Virus record (IMG/VR): IMGVR_UViG_3300011115_000373
Location: 1-62,287 of that record
From: a virus
DNA: 62,287 bases
Strand: one strand, 5' to 3'
This document shows positions 1 to 8,476 of the stretch, in pieces; the first letter of the stretch is position 1; each line of letters starts with the position of its first letter. The notes below the pieces were generated by a model. The model saw nothing but the letters and a program-made list of their open reading frames with translations, ran no database searches and was not told the origin of the DNA. The position numbers and the translations under genes are program-made.

Positions 1-127
1 CGGGCGCGGGTAATAACGGCGGTACAGGCGGCGCAGGCGGTGGCGGCACATATCCAGCGGCAGGCACTGTAAATACTGGCGGGGGTGGCGGCAGTACTTG
101 GAATACAAATCTAGGTAGCTCTGGTGG
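1..127. repeat. exact 127-bp repeat, copy A (copy B at 55774-55900)
   Basis: All 127 bases match 55774-55900 and the copies differ at the very next base (c at 128, t at 55901). It lies inside the 3' part of a glycine-rich fibre gene. An exact 127-nt match that starts at base 1 is what a de Bruijn assembler run at k=127 leaves at a branch point. Confidence 0.95.
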
Positions 128-245
128 CTCTGGCATTGTCATCATCAGCTACGCTGGTGCGCAAAAAGGCACAGGCGGTACAGTTACCTCTTCCGGTGGC
201 AACACCATCCACACGTTCACCTCGTCTGGCACATTTACGGCGTAA
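1..245 (+). CDS. glycine-rich tail fibre protein, C-terminal fragment
   Basis: Open from the window edge in the frame whose first full codon is at base 3, ending at TAA 243-245. The product is Gly/Asn/Thr-rich and ends in a short beta-type tail (IVIISYAGAQ). It matches the C-terminus of the complete 358-aa protein at 54942-56018. If base 55773 is joined to base 1 the frame continues without a break, giving a full gene of the same 1077-bp length. Poly-glycine-rich domains of this kind occur in receptor-binding fibre tips, so a role in host recognition is inferred. Confidence 0.8.
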   Translation, partial: GAGNNGGTGGAGGGGTYPAAGTVNTGGGGGSTWNTNLGSSGGSGIVIISYAGAQKGTGGTVTSSGGNTIHTFTSSGTFTA

Positions 246-254
246 GGAAAAATC

Positions 255-596
255 ATGGCACATTTTGCAAAAGTATCAAACGGCGTAGTGGTTCAAGTCA
301 TCGTGGCTGAACCTGAGTTCTTTCAGACGTTTGTGGACACAAGCCCCGGCGAGTGGATTCAGACCAGCTACAACACCAAGGGCGGTGTTCACACCAACGG
401 TGGCACACCCCTGCGCAAGAACTACGCAGGTATCGGTTACACCTACGACCGCACCCGCGATGCGTTCATTCCCCCGCAGCCGTATGCAAGCTGGACGCTG
501 AACGAAGACACTTGCCTGTGGGACGCACCGACGCCAATGCCCACCGAGGGCGGGCCATACGTTTGGAATGAATCTACTCAGTCTTGGGAGGCATAA
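255..596 (+). CDS. small tail-fibre-associated protein (113 aa)
   Basis: Follows the glycine-rich fibre after 9 bp with a purine-rich leader (AAGGAAAAATC). It begins MAHFAKVSNG and is rich in aromatic residues and prolines. It is nearly identical to the 113-aa protein at 56027-56368, with changes concentrated at the C-terminus. In both places it sits directly after the glycine-rich fibre, so it may be a fibre tip or fibre chaperone. That role is inferred from position only. Confidence 0.75.
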   Translation: MAHFAKVSNGVVVQVIVAEPEFFQTFVDTSPGEWIQTSYNTKGGVHTNGGTPLRKNYAGIGYTYDRTRDAFIPPQPYASWTLNEDTCLWDAPTPMPTEGGPYVWNESTQSWEA

Positions 597-598
597 GC

Positions 599-1213
599 AT
601 GGCAACATCAATTAGCGGAAGCACTGGGGTCACATACCCAGCAGGTGGGGTGGACAACGTGGCTGGCGCAGGTGTCGGCACGACTGACACTCAGACGCTG
701 ACAAACAAGACGTTGGGTTCTGGAACAGTAATGCCAGCGGGGTCTATAGTGCAAGTTGTAAGCACAACTGTGACTGCCGTTGTGACAACGACAGTAAGCA
801 ACAATTCAACTTTTTATGCTATCTCTGGTTTATCTGCGACCATAACCCCAAAAAGTTCTAGCAATAAAATTTTTGCATTAGTTCAATTAGTCGGTTCTGG
901 GACTGATTCATATAGCACTGTTTGTGCTTTTCAATTGTGGAGAGCAGGAAGTCCTGTTGGTCAGGGAAATTCTGCATCTGGGTTTCGTCAAGCATCGGTT
1001 GGTAATATACGGGCATCACTTGATGGCAATTCTGACTACGCCATTGGATGGAATTATCTTGATAGCCCAGCAACAACTTCTGCTACAACATATCAAGTTG
1101 CTTGTACGGCTGAAGGTGGGAATGTGGTAATTAACACGACCTCCGCTAATACATCCGGTATTTATGCTTCTCGTAGTGCTAGCAGTATTACCCTTTTTGA
1201 GGTGGCTGCGTGA
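599..1213 (+). CDS. tail fibre / virion-associated protein (204 aa)
   Basis: The ATG at 599 is chosen over an in-frame ATG at 584 because GGGAGG (585-590) lies 8 bp upstream of it. The N-terminus has the TDTQTLTNKTL motif common in phage fibre proteins and shared with the 223-aa protein at 54265. The rest is Ser/Thr-rich and probably beta-structured. Composition changes inside the gene: the first ~160 bp are GC-rich like the fibre cassette, and the rest is AT-richer, as if a GC-rich head were joined to a local body. Receptor binding or fibre extension is inferred. Confidence 0.7.
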   Translation: MATSISGSTGVTYPAGGVDNVAGAGVGTTDTQTLTNKTLGSGTVMPAGSIVQVVSTTVTAVVTTTVSNNSTFYAISGLSATITPKSSSNKIFALVQLVGSGTDSYSTVCAFQLWRAGSPVGQGNSASGFRQASVGNIRASLDGNSDYAIGWNYLDSPATTSATTYQVACTAEGGNVVINTTSANTSGIYASRSASSITLFEVAA

Positions 1214-1506
1214 TTAGTTTTGCAACTGCACTTACATCTTTAACCAAAGGTTCCGCTTGGAGTATGGTTAAAGACGATTACGACAATATTGCTTGGTATT
1301 CTGAAGAAATAGAAAAGCCAACGCGGGAAGCTGTTTTTGCAGAACAAGAAAGACTACAAAAAATCGAAGATGCAAATGCATACAAAACCCAACGTGCTTC
1401 TGAATACCCGACCATTGCTGACCAGCTTGACTTGCTGTACCACGGCGGCATGGACGCATGGAAAGCGGCTATCCAAGCTGTCAAAGACAAGTACCCAAAA
1501 GGCTAA
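1210..1506 (+). CDS. XkdW-like small tail protein (98 aa)
   Basis: The GTG start at 1210 overlaps the TGA of the previous gene, implying translational coupling. The C-terminal half (ASEYPTIADQLDLLYHGG, then a helix ending DKYPK) matches the pattern of XkdW-type proteins found after tail fibre genes in many phages. Their exact role is not established; tail fibre assembly is often suggested. Confidence 0.6.
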   Translation: MISFATALTSLTKGSAWSMVKDDYDNIAWYSEEIEKPTREAVFAEQERLQKIEDANAYKTQRASEYPTIADQLDLLYHGGMDAWKAAIQAVKDKYPKG

Positions 1507-1509
1507 TCC

Positions 1510-1623
1510 ATGAACGACAAAATTGCCATCTCCACCAGCCTGCTGAACGCCGTGCTGGGTTACCTCGGTGACCGCCCCTACAAAGAGGTGTTCCAGTTAA
1601 TTGAGGCCATCCAAAAAGTCTAA
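1510..1623 (+). CDS. small conserved phage protein (37 aa)
   Basis: ATG 1510 to TAA 1621-1623, just after the XkdW-like gene. It starts MNDKIAISTS and continues NAVLGYLGDRPYKEVFQLIE. It is GC-rich compared with the AT-rich genes that follow, and short proteins of this pattern occur near phage lysis genes. No domain is recognised and no function can be given. Confidence 0.55.
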   Translation: MNDKIAISTSLLNAVLGYLGDRPYKEVFQLIEAIQKV

Positions 1624-1648
1624 ACAAATTATTGAATAGGAAATAAAA

Positions 1649-1819
1649 ATGACTGAAACAGAAGCTCGATTGAACAGCCACGAAGCTGTCTGTGCAGAAC
1701 GCTATGATCAAATTAATGCAAGACTAAAACGCCTTGAACAAATCATTATGAATGTAGCAGGTGCTTTGCTAGTAGGCATGGCTGGCGTAGTGTGGACTTT
1801 CCTAACTCATGTTAAATGA
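1649..1819 (+). CDS. XhlA-like membrane protein (56 aa)
   Basis: Preceded by AATAGGAAATAAAA. Residues 1-32 form a charged amphipathic helix (TEARLNSHEA to RLKRLEQI), followed by one membrane segment at about 34-53 and a short VK tail. This helix-plus-C-terminal-TM layout is typical of the haemolysin XhlA family, which accompanies holin and endolysin genes. Its TGA overlaps the ATG of the next gene. A lysis accessory role is inferred from layout and position. Confidence 0.6.
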   Translation: MTETEARLNSHEAVCAERYDQINARLKRLEQIIMNVAGALLVGMAGVVWTFLTHVK

Positions 1820-2094
1820 AATGGATAGTCATACTGCTGATACTTGTAGCCCCTATCTATGGAGCTACACCTAAGCCTGTATGTTCTGTTTCTGATTTTG
1901 TTGAGATAGCATATTCTATTAACGACCCTAAAGAAAGAAAAGAAAAAGTAGAGCAGTGGATAAATCAGTATGGTGAGTATTGCTCCAAAGAACAGTTGCT
2001 TACAGTATATAATGGATTGTCCAGTTCTTTAGGCACTTCAGACACAATAAGAATAAGAACAAAGATTGAGTTGTTATATGAGAGGATTAAATAA
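1816..2094 (+). CDS. small secreted protein in lysis cassette (92 aa)
   Basis: ATG 1816 overlaps the previous stop as ATGA. Residues 1-17 (MKWIVILLILVAPIYGA) look like a signal peptide with likely cleavage near IYG-A. There is no lipobox. The mature part carries two cysteines (PKPVCS and EYCSKE) that could form a disulphide. The position between XhlA-like and holin-like genes suggests a periplasmic lysis accessory such as a spanin-like or regulator protein, but there is no recognisable spanin signature. Confidence 0.5.
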   Translation: MKWIVILLILVAPIYGATPKPVCSVSDFVEIAYSINDPKERKEKVEQWINQYGEYCSKEQLLTVYNGLSSSLGTSDTIRIRTKIELLYERIK

Positions 2095-2321
2095 TGTCTA
2101 ATGAATCTTGGGTAGCTAAAAATATTCAGCCCATCACTGTATTATTTTTCTTGTTTAGCTATTTTTGTTTTGCTCTTCTTTCTGTTTTTGAATTGGAAAC
2201 CAGAGGAGCTTATGTAGACTTGCTAGGTCAAGCAATGATTATTGTTATAACTGCAATCTTTGCTGGTAAAACTGCTGAGAGAATTGTAGATCTTCGTACT
2301 AATAAACCTAACAAGGATTGA
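2094..2321 (+). CDS. holin-like membrane protein (75 aa)
   Basis: Two hydrophobic segments (about residues 14-32 and 44-62) follow SWVAKNIQPI, and the end is charged (KTAERIVDLR). The sequence aligns with the C-terminal half of the 170-aa protein at 57913-58425 (SWLSKNIRP, then two TMs, then RTVEKLAEIR). The left module therefore seems to carry as a separate gene what the right module has fused to an N-terminal domain. Holin or antiholin function is inferred. Confidence 0.6.
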   Translation: MSNESWVAKNIQPITVLFFLFSYFCFALLSVFELETRGAYVDLLGQAMIIVITAIFAGKTAERIVDLRTNKPNKD

Positions 2322-2323
2322 AT

Positions 2324-2824
2324 ATGGAATGGCTTAAAACCGTTGCTCCCACTATTGCCACTGCGCTGGGTGGCCCACTAGCTGGTATGGCTGTCAGTGC
2401 CGTGGCTAAAGCCATTGGCTGTGAACCTGATGCTGTACAAGACATCATCAGCAGCAACAAACTTACAGCAGAGCAAGTGGCTTCCATTCAATTGGCTGAG
2501 CTTGAGCTTAAGAAACAAGCGCAGTCTATGAACCTAGACTTTGCTAAGCTTACCGCTGAAGATAAGAAGTCTGCTAGAGATATGCAGATTGCAACAAAGT
2601 CGTGGATTCCTCCTGTGTTGGCTGTGAGCGTGACAATTGGTTTCTTTGGCATCTTGGTTGGGCTGATGTATGGGCAGATCCAGCATGCTCCACAGATTGA
2701 TATAATGCTGGGTGCTTTAGGAACTGCTTGGACAGGCATTATCAGTTTCTACTTTGGGTCTTCTGCAAGCAGCCAAGCTAAGAATGAATTGCTATATAAA
2801 TCTGTACCGACAGAGAAATCTTGA
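2324..2824 (+). CDS. GTA-type 3TM holin (166 aa)
   Basis: The ATG at 2324 is chosen because AAGGA (2313-2317) lies 6 bp upstream; a TTG at 2318 is the alternative. The N-terminal membrane-active segment (TALGGPLAGMAVSAVAKAIG) is followed by a charged helix (LAELELKKQ) and two C-terminal membrane spans around residues 92-150. This is the layout of the three-TM holins of gene transfer agents and many phages. It would form the membrane lesion that releases the downstream GH108 endolysin. Confidence 0.65.
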   Translation: MEWLKTVAPTIATALGGPLAGMAVSAVAKAIGCEPDAVQDIISSNKLTAEQVASIQLAELELKKQAQSMNLDFAKLTAEDKKSARDMQIATKSWIPPVLAVSVTIGFFGILVGLMYGQIQHAPQIDIMLGALGTAWTGIISFYFGSSASSQAKNELLYKSVPTEKS

Positions 2825-2841
2825 TATTTAAGGATATAACT

Positions 2842-3240
2842 ATGTTAGTTAAAAAACCCACAGCACAACGCACTGGCCCAAGTGATGCTGGTCAGCTTGT
2901 TGCCACCTTGTTTTTGAGTAGAGAAATTGCACATAGAGAACACTTGTTCACAGACAGTTTCTCTGTACATAAATCGCTGGAAGAGTTTTATAACGCCATT
3001 GTGGAGATAGCAGATACGATTACTGAGGCATATCAAGGACGCTGTGGTGAGCCTATTAATATTCCTATTCTCTCAGAAGAGGGTAAAGGCTCTATCAAAG
3101 ATAGACTTCAAAGCCACCTAGCTTCTATTGAGGCTATGCGGTATACAGCAATTGACAAAGAAGACACTGCTCTTCAGAACCTTGTTGATGAAGCAGTTAA
3201 AGAATACCTAACCATTAACGATAAGCTGAGAAGAACCTGA
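2842..3240 (+). CDS. DUF5856-like phage protein (132 aa)
   Basis: The start at ATG 2842 has AAGGAT (2830-2835) upstream; a TTG at 2821 overlapping the holin stop is less likely. The protein is all-helical, with the segment LFLSREIAHREHLFTDSFS and a second conserved block (YNAIVEIADTITEAYQGR). This matches my memory of the DUF5856 family of phages. The histidines and acidic residues are reminiscent of ferritin-like bundles, but that is speculative. It is coupled to the endolysin start (TGATG). Confidence 0.5.
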   Translation: MLVKKPTAQRTGPSDAGQLVATLFLSREIAHREHLFTDSFSVHKSLEEFYNAIVEIADTITEAYQGRCGEPINIPILSEEGKGSIKDRLQSHLASIEAMRYTAIDKEDTALQNLVDEAVKEYLTINDKLRRT

Positions 3241-3767
3241 TGAAGTTAAATTTTGATAAAGCCTTTGACTTGGTTATGAAGTCGGAGGGTGGATATGTTA
3301 ATGACCCTGCCGACCCCGGTGGGGAAACTAACTTGGGAGTTACTAAAGCAGCTTGGATGTCTTATCTTGGTGTGAAAGAACTTCCTGTCAATGCTATGCG
3401 TGAATTGACAAAAGAAAAGGTTAAGCCCTTTTACAAGAAGATGTATTGGGATAAGGTATGTGGAGACGACCTTCCGTCAGGCATTGACTATCTAGCCTTT
3501 GACTTTGCTGTCAACGCTGGCACTGGACAAGCTGCTAAGTTTATTCAGCGGGCTGTTGGTGCTGTGGCAGATGGTGCTATTGGCCCAGCCACAATGGAAA
3601 AAGTAATTAGGACAGCTTCAGTGGACTTGTTGATTAGCTTTAGTACACAGAAAGAAAACTTCTACAAAGACATTGCAGCTAGAAAACCAACTCAAGCTAA
3701 ATTTTTAAATGGCTGGTTAATTAGAACAGCCTCTGTCGAGAAGGCAGCTAGAACAATGCTTGTGTAA
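3240..3767 (+). CDS. GH108-family endolysin (lysozyme, 175 aa)
   Basis: N-terminal block KSEGGYVNDPADPGGET is the GH108 active-site region, with Glu16 the expected catalytic acid. It is followed by NLGVT and, from about residue 95, a C-terminal peptidoglycan-binding segment of the PG_binding_3 type (DGAIGPATMEKV). No signal peptide is present, so export through the adjacent holin is expected. The enzyme would cleave the glycan strands of host peptidoglycan. This is the first of two lytic enzymes in the window; the other, of M15 type, is at 58609. Confidence 0.88.
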   Translation: MKLNFDKAFDLVMKSEGGYVNDPADPGGETNLGVTKAAWMSYLGVKELPVNAMRELTKEKVKPFYKKMYWDKVCGDDLPSGIDYLAFDFAVNAGTGQAAKFIQRAVGAVADGAIGPATMEKVIRTASVDLLISFSTQKENFYKDIAARKPTQAKFLNGWLIRTASVEKAARTMLV

Positions 3768-3788
3768 TTTATATAGGATGACTAGATA

Positions 3789-5630
3789 ATGAAAGAAACT
3801 TTCACAGAACAACAGAGGGAGATTGTAGCTCGTAAGATGGGCTATGATGGCCCTATGCAGATGTTTGATGAATATCTAGCATCCACTCCTGCTGACGCTA
3901 CTAAGTATGCTGCCATCACTTCTAAATATGTGACTAAGATGGCTACTGGCGGCTTGGCTCAGATTGATAATAGCACTACAGACCAACCCCCAGTAACCGA
4001 TGGTTCTGATGCTACCCCTGTTACACCAACAGCCACAGTTGTTATCCCTGCTACAACAACACCTACTGAGGGTATGCAGCCTACAGCAACTACAGCAGCT
4101 ACAGCAGCCCCCGTAACAGCAGCAACCACCGCCCCTACCGAAGTTAAAACTGTAGCAGCACCCACGCCTGTACAAGGTACGGAGATCGCTGCCACTACAT
4201 CACAGGCCGCTGTTCAAGCAGAGCTAGATAAGACAAAGGCTGTACAAGGTACAGTGTCTGAAAAAGGACAAGCTACGGCTGCTACAGTAGAACCAACATC
4301 TACTGCTGTTAGTGGTATCCAAGCAGCGCAAGGTACTGCTGCCCAAACCGTAGCCCCAGTAGAAAGAACTATTCAAGCCGGTGAACTGGTTAGTGGCACT
4401 GCTGTTGATCAAGCTAAGGTGAGTGAGGCACTAGCGCAGAATGTAGCAGCACAAGGCACTGTCACTGAAGACATGACCACCTCTGGTCAGCTTAATAAGC
4501 TGATGGCATCGTTTGATGCTGGCGCTCCTCCTCCGTGGGCAGCAGCGTCAATGCGCTCTGTTACAGCACAGCTTGCAGCTAGAGGATTGGGAGCTTCCAG
4601 CTTGGCTGGACAAGCCATCATTCAAGCCGCCCTTGAATCAGCAGTTCCTATTGCTAACGCTGACGCTAAAGTGTACACAGAGATGGGCCTAACTAACTTG
4701 TCTAACAGACAAGCTATGGCTATTGAAACAGCTAAGCAAAGAGCAGCCTTTCTTGGGCAGGAGTTTGATCAAGGCTTTCAAACAAAGGTATTAAATGCCG
4801 CAAAGATTGCTGATGTTGCTAACAAGAACTTTGAAGCTAGTGTAACCATTGCACTAGAGAATTCAAGGCTAGCTAATAGCATGAACATTGCCAACCTATC
4901 GGCAAAGAATGCTCTTGTTCTAGCTGATGCCGCACAGATTGCTACGTTGGAAACAGCCAACCTGAATAATAGACAGCAAGTGGCTGTAGAGAATGCTAAA
5001 GCTTTCTTGGCTATGGATTTGAAGAATACAGACATTGCCAGCCAAACTAATCTAATCAAGGCACAGACAATTGCTAACACCATTGTTAGTGATACTGCTG
5101 CACAGAATGCAGCTAAGGCTACTAACGCATCTAATGCTTTGGAAGCAGATAAGATTAATGCTACTCTTGCTCTCACCGCTTCTCAGTATAACGCCTCTGA
5201 ACAGAACAAAGTATTAACTGCTAATAACTTGGCTGTTAATGAGATTGCTAAGTTTAACGCTAGCGAGACAAACAAGCGAGAAGAGTTTAATGCTACAATG
5301 TCTAATCAAATTAATGTTGCTAACGCTAAACTGCTGGCTGATATTTCCACTGCTAACACAAGAGAAACAAATGCAGCTAACGCTGTGAATGCAAAGAATG
5401 CTACAGACCTGTCGGCATCCACTTACTCTCAGCAGATGCAGACCTATCGTGATTTGTTGGAACTCTCCTATAAAGCAGGAGAGAACGATAAGGATAGGTT
5501 AACTCAGATAGCAACAGCCACTATCACTGCCAATGCAAGTAAGACAGCAGCAGAAATTAAAGCAAATGGCGACAGTGCTGCTGCTTGGGGTAAGCTTGCT
5601 TTTGATGTTTATAAAGCTTGGGGCTTCTAA
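3789..5630 (+). CDS. virion protein, Ala/Thr/Asn-rich (613 aa)
   Basis: Preceded by AGGATG. Residues 1-55 form a compact N-terminal domain ending in MATGGLAQ, one of several xAxGG motifs found in virion proteins of this window. Residues ~60-200 are a low-complexity Thr/Ala/Pro linker with repeated QGTV/QGTA units. The remainder is a long Ala/Asn/Thr-rich helical region with many NxxNA-type steps. It starts the block of large proteins after lysis, the place where podoviruses encode internal or ejected virion proteins. An internal-core role is inferred. Confidence 0.6.
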   Translation: MKETFTEQQREIVARKMGYDGPMQMFDEYLASTPADATKYAAITSKYVTKMATGGLAQIDNSTTDQPPVTDGSDATPVTPTATVVIPATTTPTEGMQPTATTAATAAPVTAATTAPTEVKTVAAPTPVQGTEIAATTSQAAVQAELDKTKAVQGTVSEKGQATAATVEPTSTAVSGIQAAQGTAAQTVAPVERTIQAGELVSGTAVDQAKVSEALAQNVAAQGTVTEDMTTSGQLNKLMASFDAGAPPPWAAASMRSVTAQLAARGLGASSLAGQAIIQAALESAVPIANADAKVYTEMGLTNLSNRQAMAIETAKQRAAFLGQEFDQGFQTKVLNAAKIADVANKNFEASVTIALENSRLANSMNIANLSAKNALVLADAAQIATLETANLNNRQQVAVENAKAFLAMDLKNTDIASQTNLIKAQTIANTIVSDTAAQNAAKATNASNALEADKINATLALTASQYNASEQNKVLTANNLAVNEIAKFNASETNKREEFNATMSNQINVANAKLLADISTANTRETNAANAVNAKNATDLSASTYSQQMQTYRDLLELSYKAGENDKDRLTQIATATITANASKTAAEIKANGDSAAAWGKLAFDVYKAWGF

Positions 5631-5633
5631 ATT

Positions 5634-5849
5634 ATGCAACAGATTAAAAACTATTTCAAGAAGATTGAAGCTGTCTTGGAGAAGAGAAAGTTTTCTCCTA
5701 AGAAGAAATCATCTAAGTCTAAGGGACTACTGGCTGCTCCTTCTTCTGTAGCAAAGACAGAGAAAGAAGACCCAACACTTAAGATGGTGGCAGACTACAT
5801 CGAAGGCATTAGAGAAACAAGACAGGAGATCCTAGATGGCAACAAATGA
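5634..5849 (+). CDS. small basic protein (71 aa)
   Basis: Lysine-rich (KKIEAVLEKRKFSPKKKSSK) with an acidic helical C-terminus. It starts 3 bp after the previous stop with no clear Shine-Dalgarno and overlaps the next gene by 14 bp, so it is probably translated by coupling. It may be a minor virion or assembly protein. No family recognised. Confidence 0.55.
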   Translation: MQQIKNYFKKIEAVLEKRKFSPKKKSSKSKGLLAAPSSVAKTEKEDPTLKMVADYIEGIRETRQEILDGNK

Positions 5850-6339
5850 ACTAACTGCTGGACAGGTATTACAACCTATTCCAGCCGGTATCTCTTGGAC
5901 TGCTCCAGATAAAAGCAGAGCATGGCAGAATCCTCCTAAGTTTACAAAGCTTTCTGATGTAGCTAATAACTACGTTACTATGCTGTCTTCTAAGCAGATG
6001 GCTAACAGTGTGTTGGATGCTCTGGATACTAAGGCTCCTCTAGCTTCTTTGGCTGAGGCCATTATGCTTAGTGGTGTACAGAAGGGCGCTCATACTTTGG
6101 ATACTGGTATCCTTGTTATGCCCATCATTATTGAGATGTTGAAGACAGTGGCTATGCTACACGACATCAAAACTGTTACATATTCTGAGGAATATGATGA
6201 CATGCGTGTTATACCTACTAGAGCAGTTAAGATGGCTCTGGCTAGTAAGATGGAAATGCCAACAGAAGATATGTCTTCTCTCCCTGCTCCAGAACCTAAG
6301 GCAGGACTAATGCAGCGCAAAACTAAAGTAGAGGCTTAA
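5836..6339 (+). CDS. putative virion-associated protein (167 aa)
   Basis: The start is supported by AGGAG 8 bp upstream. The N-terminus is Pro/Trp-rich (PAGISWTAPDKSRAWQNPP), as seen in small phage head or tail proteins encoded next to internal virion proteins. The middle is hydrophobic (GILVMPIIIEMLKTVAML), and the C-terminus is polar and basic. Located between the 613- and 711-aa proteins. Function unknown; a minor structural role is likely. Confidence 0.55.
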   Translation: MATNELTAGQVLQPIPAGISWTAPDKSRAWQNPPKFTKLSDVANNYVTMLSSKQMANSVLDALDTKAPLASLAEAIMLSGVQKGAHTLDTGILVMPIIIEMLKTVAMLHDIKTVTYSEEYDDMRVIPTRAVKMALASKMEMPTEDMSSLPAPEPKAGLMQRKTKVEA

Positions 6340-6340
6340 C

Positions 6341-8476
6341 ATGGATTTTGATTGGACATCTTTCGGTACTGGTTTTGCTAAAGCTGCCAGCGAGAACTTC
6401 TCTAAGGAAGAAGAGGATGCAAAGGCATTAGCTGCTGCTCATGTTAAATCTATGTACGATAACTACGCAACCGTAGTAAAAGAAAATAGAACACTCTCTA
6501 ATGACATCAAAGAGAAAATCAATGTTATCAAAGGCTTTGCTCCTAACGCCTCAGACGATCAGTTGGTAGCACTGGCTAAGGATAGAGGCATCCTAGATAT
6601 GCTGTCTACTAGACTCAAAGAGAAAGACTTTGATCCAACAGGCTTTGATATTAATAACTTTGTTAAGGTGGCTAAGTCTGATTCGCCTCTGTCGGCTGAA
6701 TCACGGATTGATCAACTCTTCACTATCCCATCTGCTATTAACTCAGCTTCCTCTGGGTTTAAATCTATTACTCCTGAGGGTGAAGTTAAAGAAGGCCCAA
6801 GCTTCCTGTCCAACTTCTCTCTTACTGATATGGCTAAGCGCGGTGCAGAGAAGCAAGCTAAGACCAGTGCTGAACAAACTGCTGCTGCCTTGGGTGTTCC
6901 TTTGGATAAACTACAGGGAGCAATGGGATACAGAAGAGGTACATCTGCATCAGGCGCAGAGTACGATTTGGTTGCACTGAAACCCGGTAAGACTTTGGAG
7001 CAGAGCATTGATGATGCTGCTGTTAAGTTGGCTGCTGCTCAGAAGAAAGGCGATCCAAAGGACATCGAACTGGCTAAGGCTAATGTTGAAAACCTAACTT
7101 CTGTTAAACAATCGCTGAGCGATCCTCAGCAGAAGTGGCTTAACAAAGTTGCTACGCTTAAAGATAAGCAGCTTAACGGCACTACAACAGAAAAGGCTGA
7201 TGCCACTAAGCAGCTAGATGCTCTCTATGCAGAAGAGAAGAGAGCCGCCGAAGCTAAGCAAATGCCTAAAGAGAAGAGAGACAATCTCATTGCCGAGTAT
7301 GAAACAAAGGCGGCTAATGGTGATAAAGAAGCTCTGGCTTGGCTGCTGAATGAAGCTGGTGTTCAGGCTAAAGTATCTGAGGCTAAGCAGACAACTACAC
7401 AACAGCGTGACAATTATCTTGCCGACTTAGACCTTACGGCTAAGGGACAGCGTGGTACACCAGCAGATCAAGAAGCGGCTAAGGCAAAGCTTGTTGAGAT
7501 GAAGAAGCTTGATAAGCTTGTTGCAGAAGCTGGGCAGACTGATACACAGGCGAGAGAGAATAGGCTTGCTGCGTTGAGAACCAAAGCAGATGGTGGTGAT
7601 CTTGAAGCTAAGAATGAACTGCTGCAAGTGGCGGCTATTGATAAAGCCATTACAGAAGCTAAAGAAACCCCTGCTCAACAGCTTACTAACAAGAAGGCTG
7701 AGCTAACCAGTAAAGCTGCTGCCGGTGACAAAGCTGCTGAGAAGGAGTTACAGACATTCTTCGCTATAGAGGGACAAGAAGCCCGCGCTAAAGAAGGAGA
7801 TGTTGCACAGCGAAACAATCGCCTTGCGGTTTTGCAAACTACCATCACTACTTCTAAGGATCCGAAGGAAGTTGCAACAGCCAAAACACAGATGGCTAAG
7901 GAACTTAAGCTCATTGCTGACGAAGCTAGAGCTAGACATGTACCTCCATCTGCTTCAGATAAAGTGCCAAGCTTGGGAGCCTTGAATAGCTTTGTTGCTG
8001 TTAGCGTTGCTCAGGCAGTGCAGAATACGCATGGCAATTTGAAGAACGATATGGCTATCGTGAGTAAGCCTAATGGTGATGGAACATTCTATCAGGACTA
8101 CGACTACATTGGAACTGATCCAGAACTAAGAAAACAAGTTACAGCTACTAAAGCTGCGGCTGCTAAAAAAGCGTTGTCTGTATATACAGATAATAATGGC
8201 GCACCGCTAGATAGAAATGTTCAGGCTGTTATGAATGTCTGGACAGGCTCTGCCACACCACCAGCAAAAGCAGGTGGACTAGGGTCTAGATCAGAGGCTG
8301 CACCAGCACCAGCACCAGCAGCAGCGGCAGCGGCTACTTCTAACACCACCACTACAGGATCTGGAGCCAGCACTGTAGTCATTGTCACTGACAAGGAAGG
8401 AAAGCAATTTAAATTTGAAGGTGCAGATGCAGCTAGAAGAGCCGCAGGGTTCAAGGAAGCAAAAGGACTTAAATAA
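6341..8476 (+). CDS. internal virion-type protein with helical tandem repeats (711 aa)
   Basis: Starts with MDFDWTSFGTGFAKAASENF. After a helical N-terminal domain, residues ~310-525 contain about five imperfect repeats of 45-50 aa, each with a core like QxxNxLAxLxxKAxxGDxEA. The C-terminus has an Ala/Pro run (residues ~650-670) and a short beta end. Position and size match the ejected core proteins of podoviruses, and the long alpha-helical repeats would suit a DNA-ejection tube. The stop overlaps the next start (TAATG). Confidence 0.6.
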   Translation: MDFDWTSFGTGFAKAASENFSKEEEDAKALAAAHVKSMYDNYATVVKENRTLSNDIKEKINVIKGFAPNASDDQLVALAKDRGILDMLSTRLKEKDFDPTGFDINNFVKVAKSDSPLSAESRIDQLFTIPSAINSASSGFKSITPEGEVKEGPSFLSNFSLTDMAKRGAEKQAKTSAEQTAAALGVPLDKLQGAMGYRRGTSASGAEYDLVALKPGKTLEQSIDDAAVKLAAAQKKGDPKDIELAKANVENLTSVKQSLSDPQQKWLNKVATLKDKQLNGTTTEKADATKQLDALYAEEKRAAEAKQMPKEKRDNLIAEYETKAANGDKEALAWLLNEAGVQAKVSEAKQTTTQQRDNYLADLDLTAKGQRGTPADQEAAKAKLVEMKKLDKLVAEAGQTDTQARENRLAALRTKADGGDLEAKNELLQVAAIDKAITEAKETPAQQLTNKKAELTSKAAAGDKAAEKELQTFFAIEGQEARAKEGDVAQRNNRLAVLQTTITTSKDPKEVATAKTQMAKELKLIADEARARHVPPSASDKVPSLGALNSFVAVSVAQAVQNTHGNLKNDMAIVSKPNGDGTFYQDYDYIGTDPELRKQVTATKAAAAKKALSVYTDNNGAPLDRNVQAVMNVWTGSATPPAKAGGLGSRSEAAPAPAPAAAAAATSNTTTTGSGASTVVIVTDKEGKQFKFEGADAARRAAGFKEAKGLK

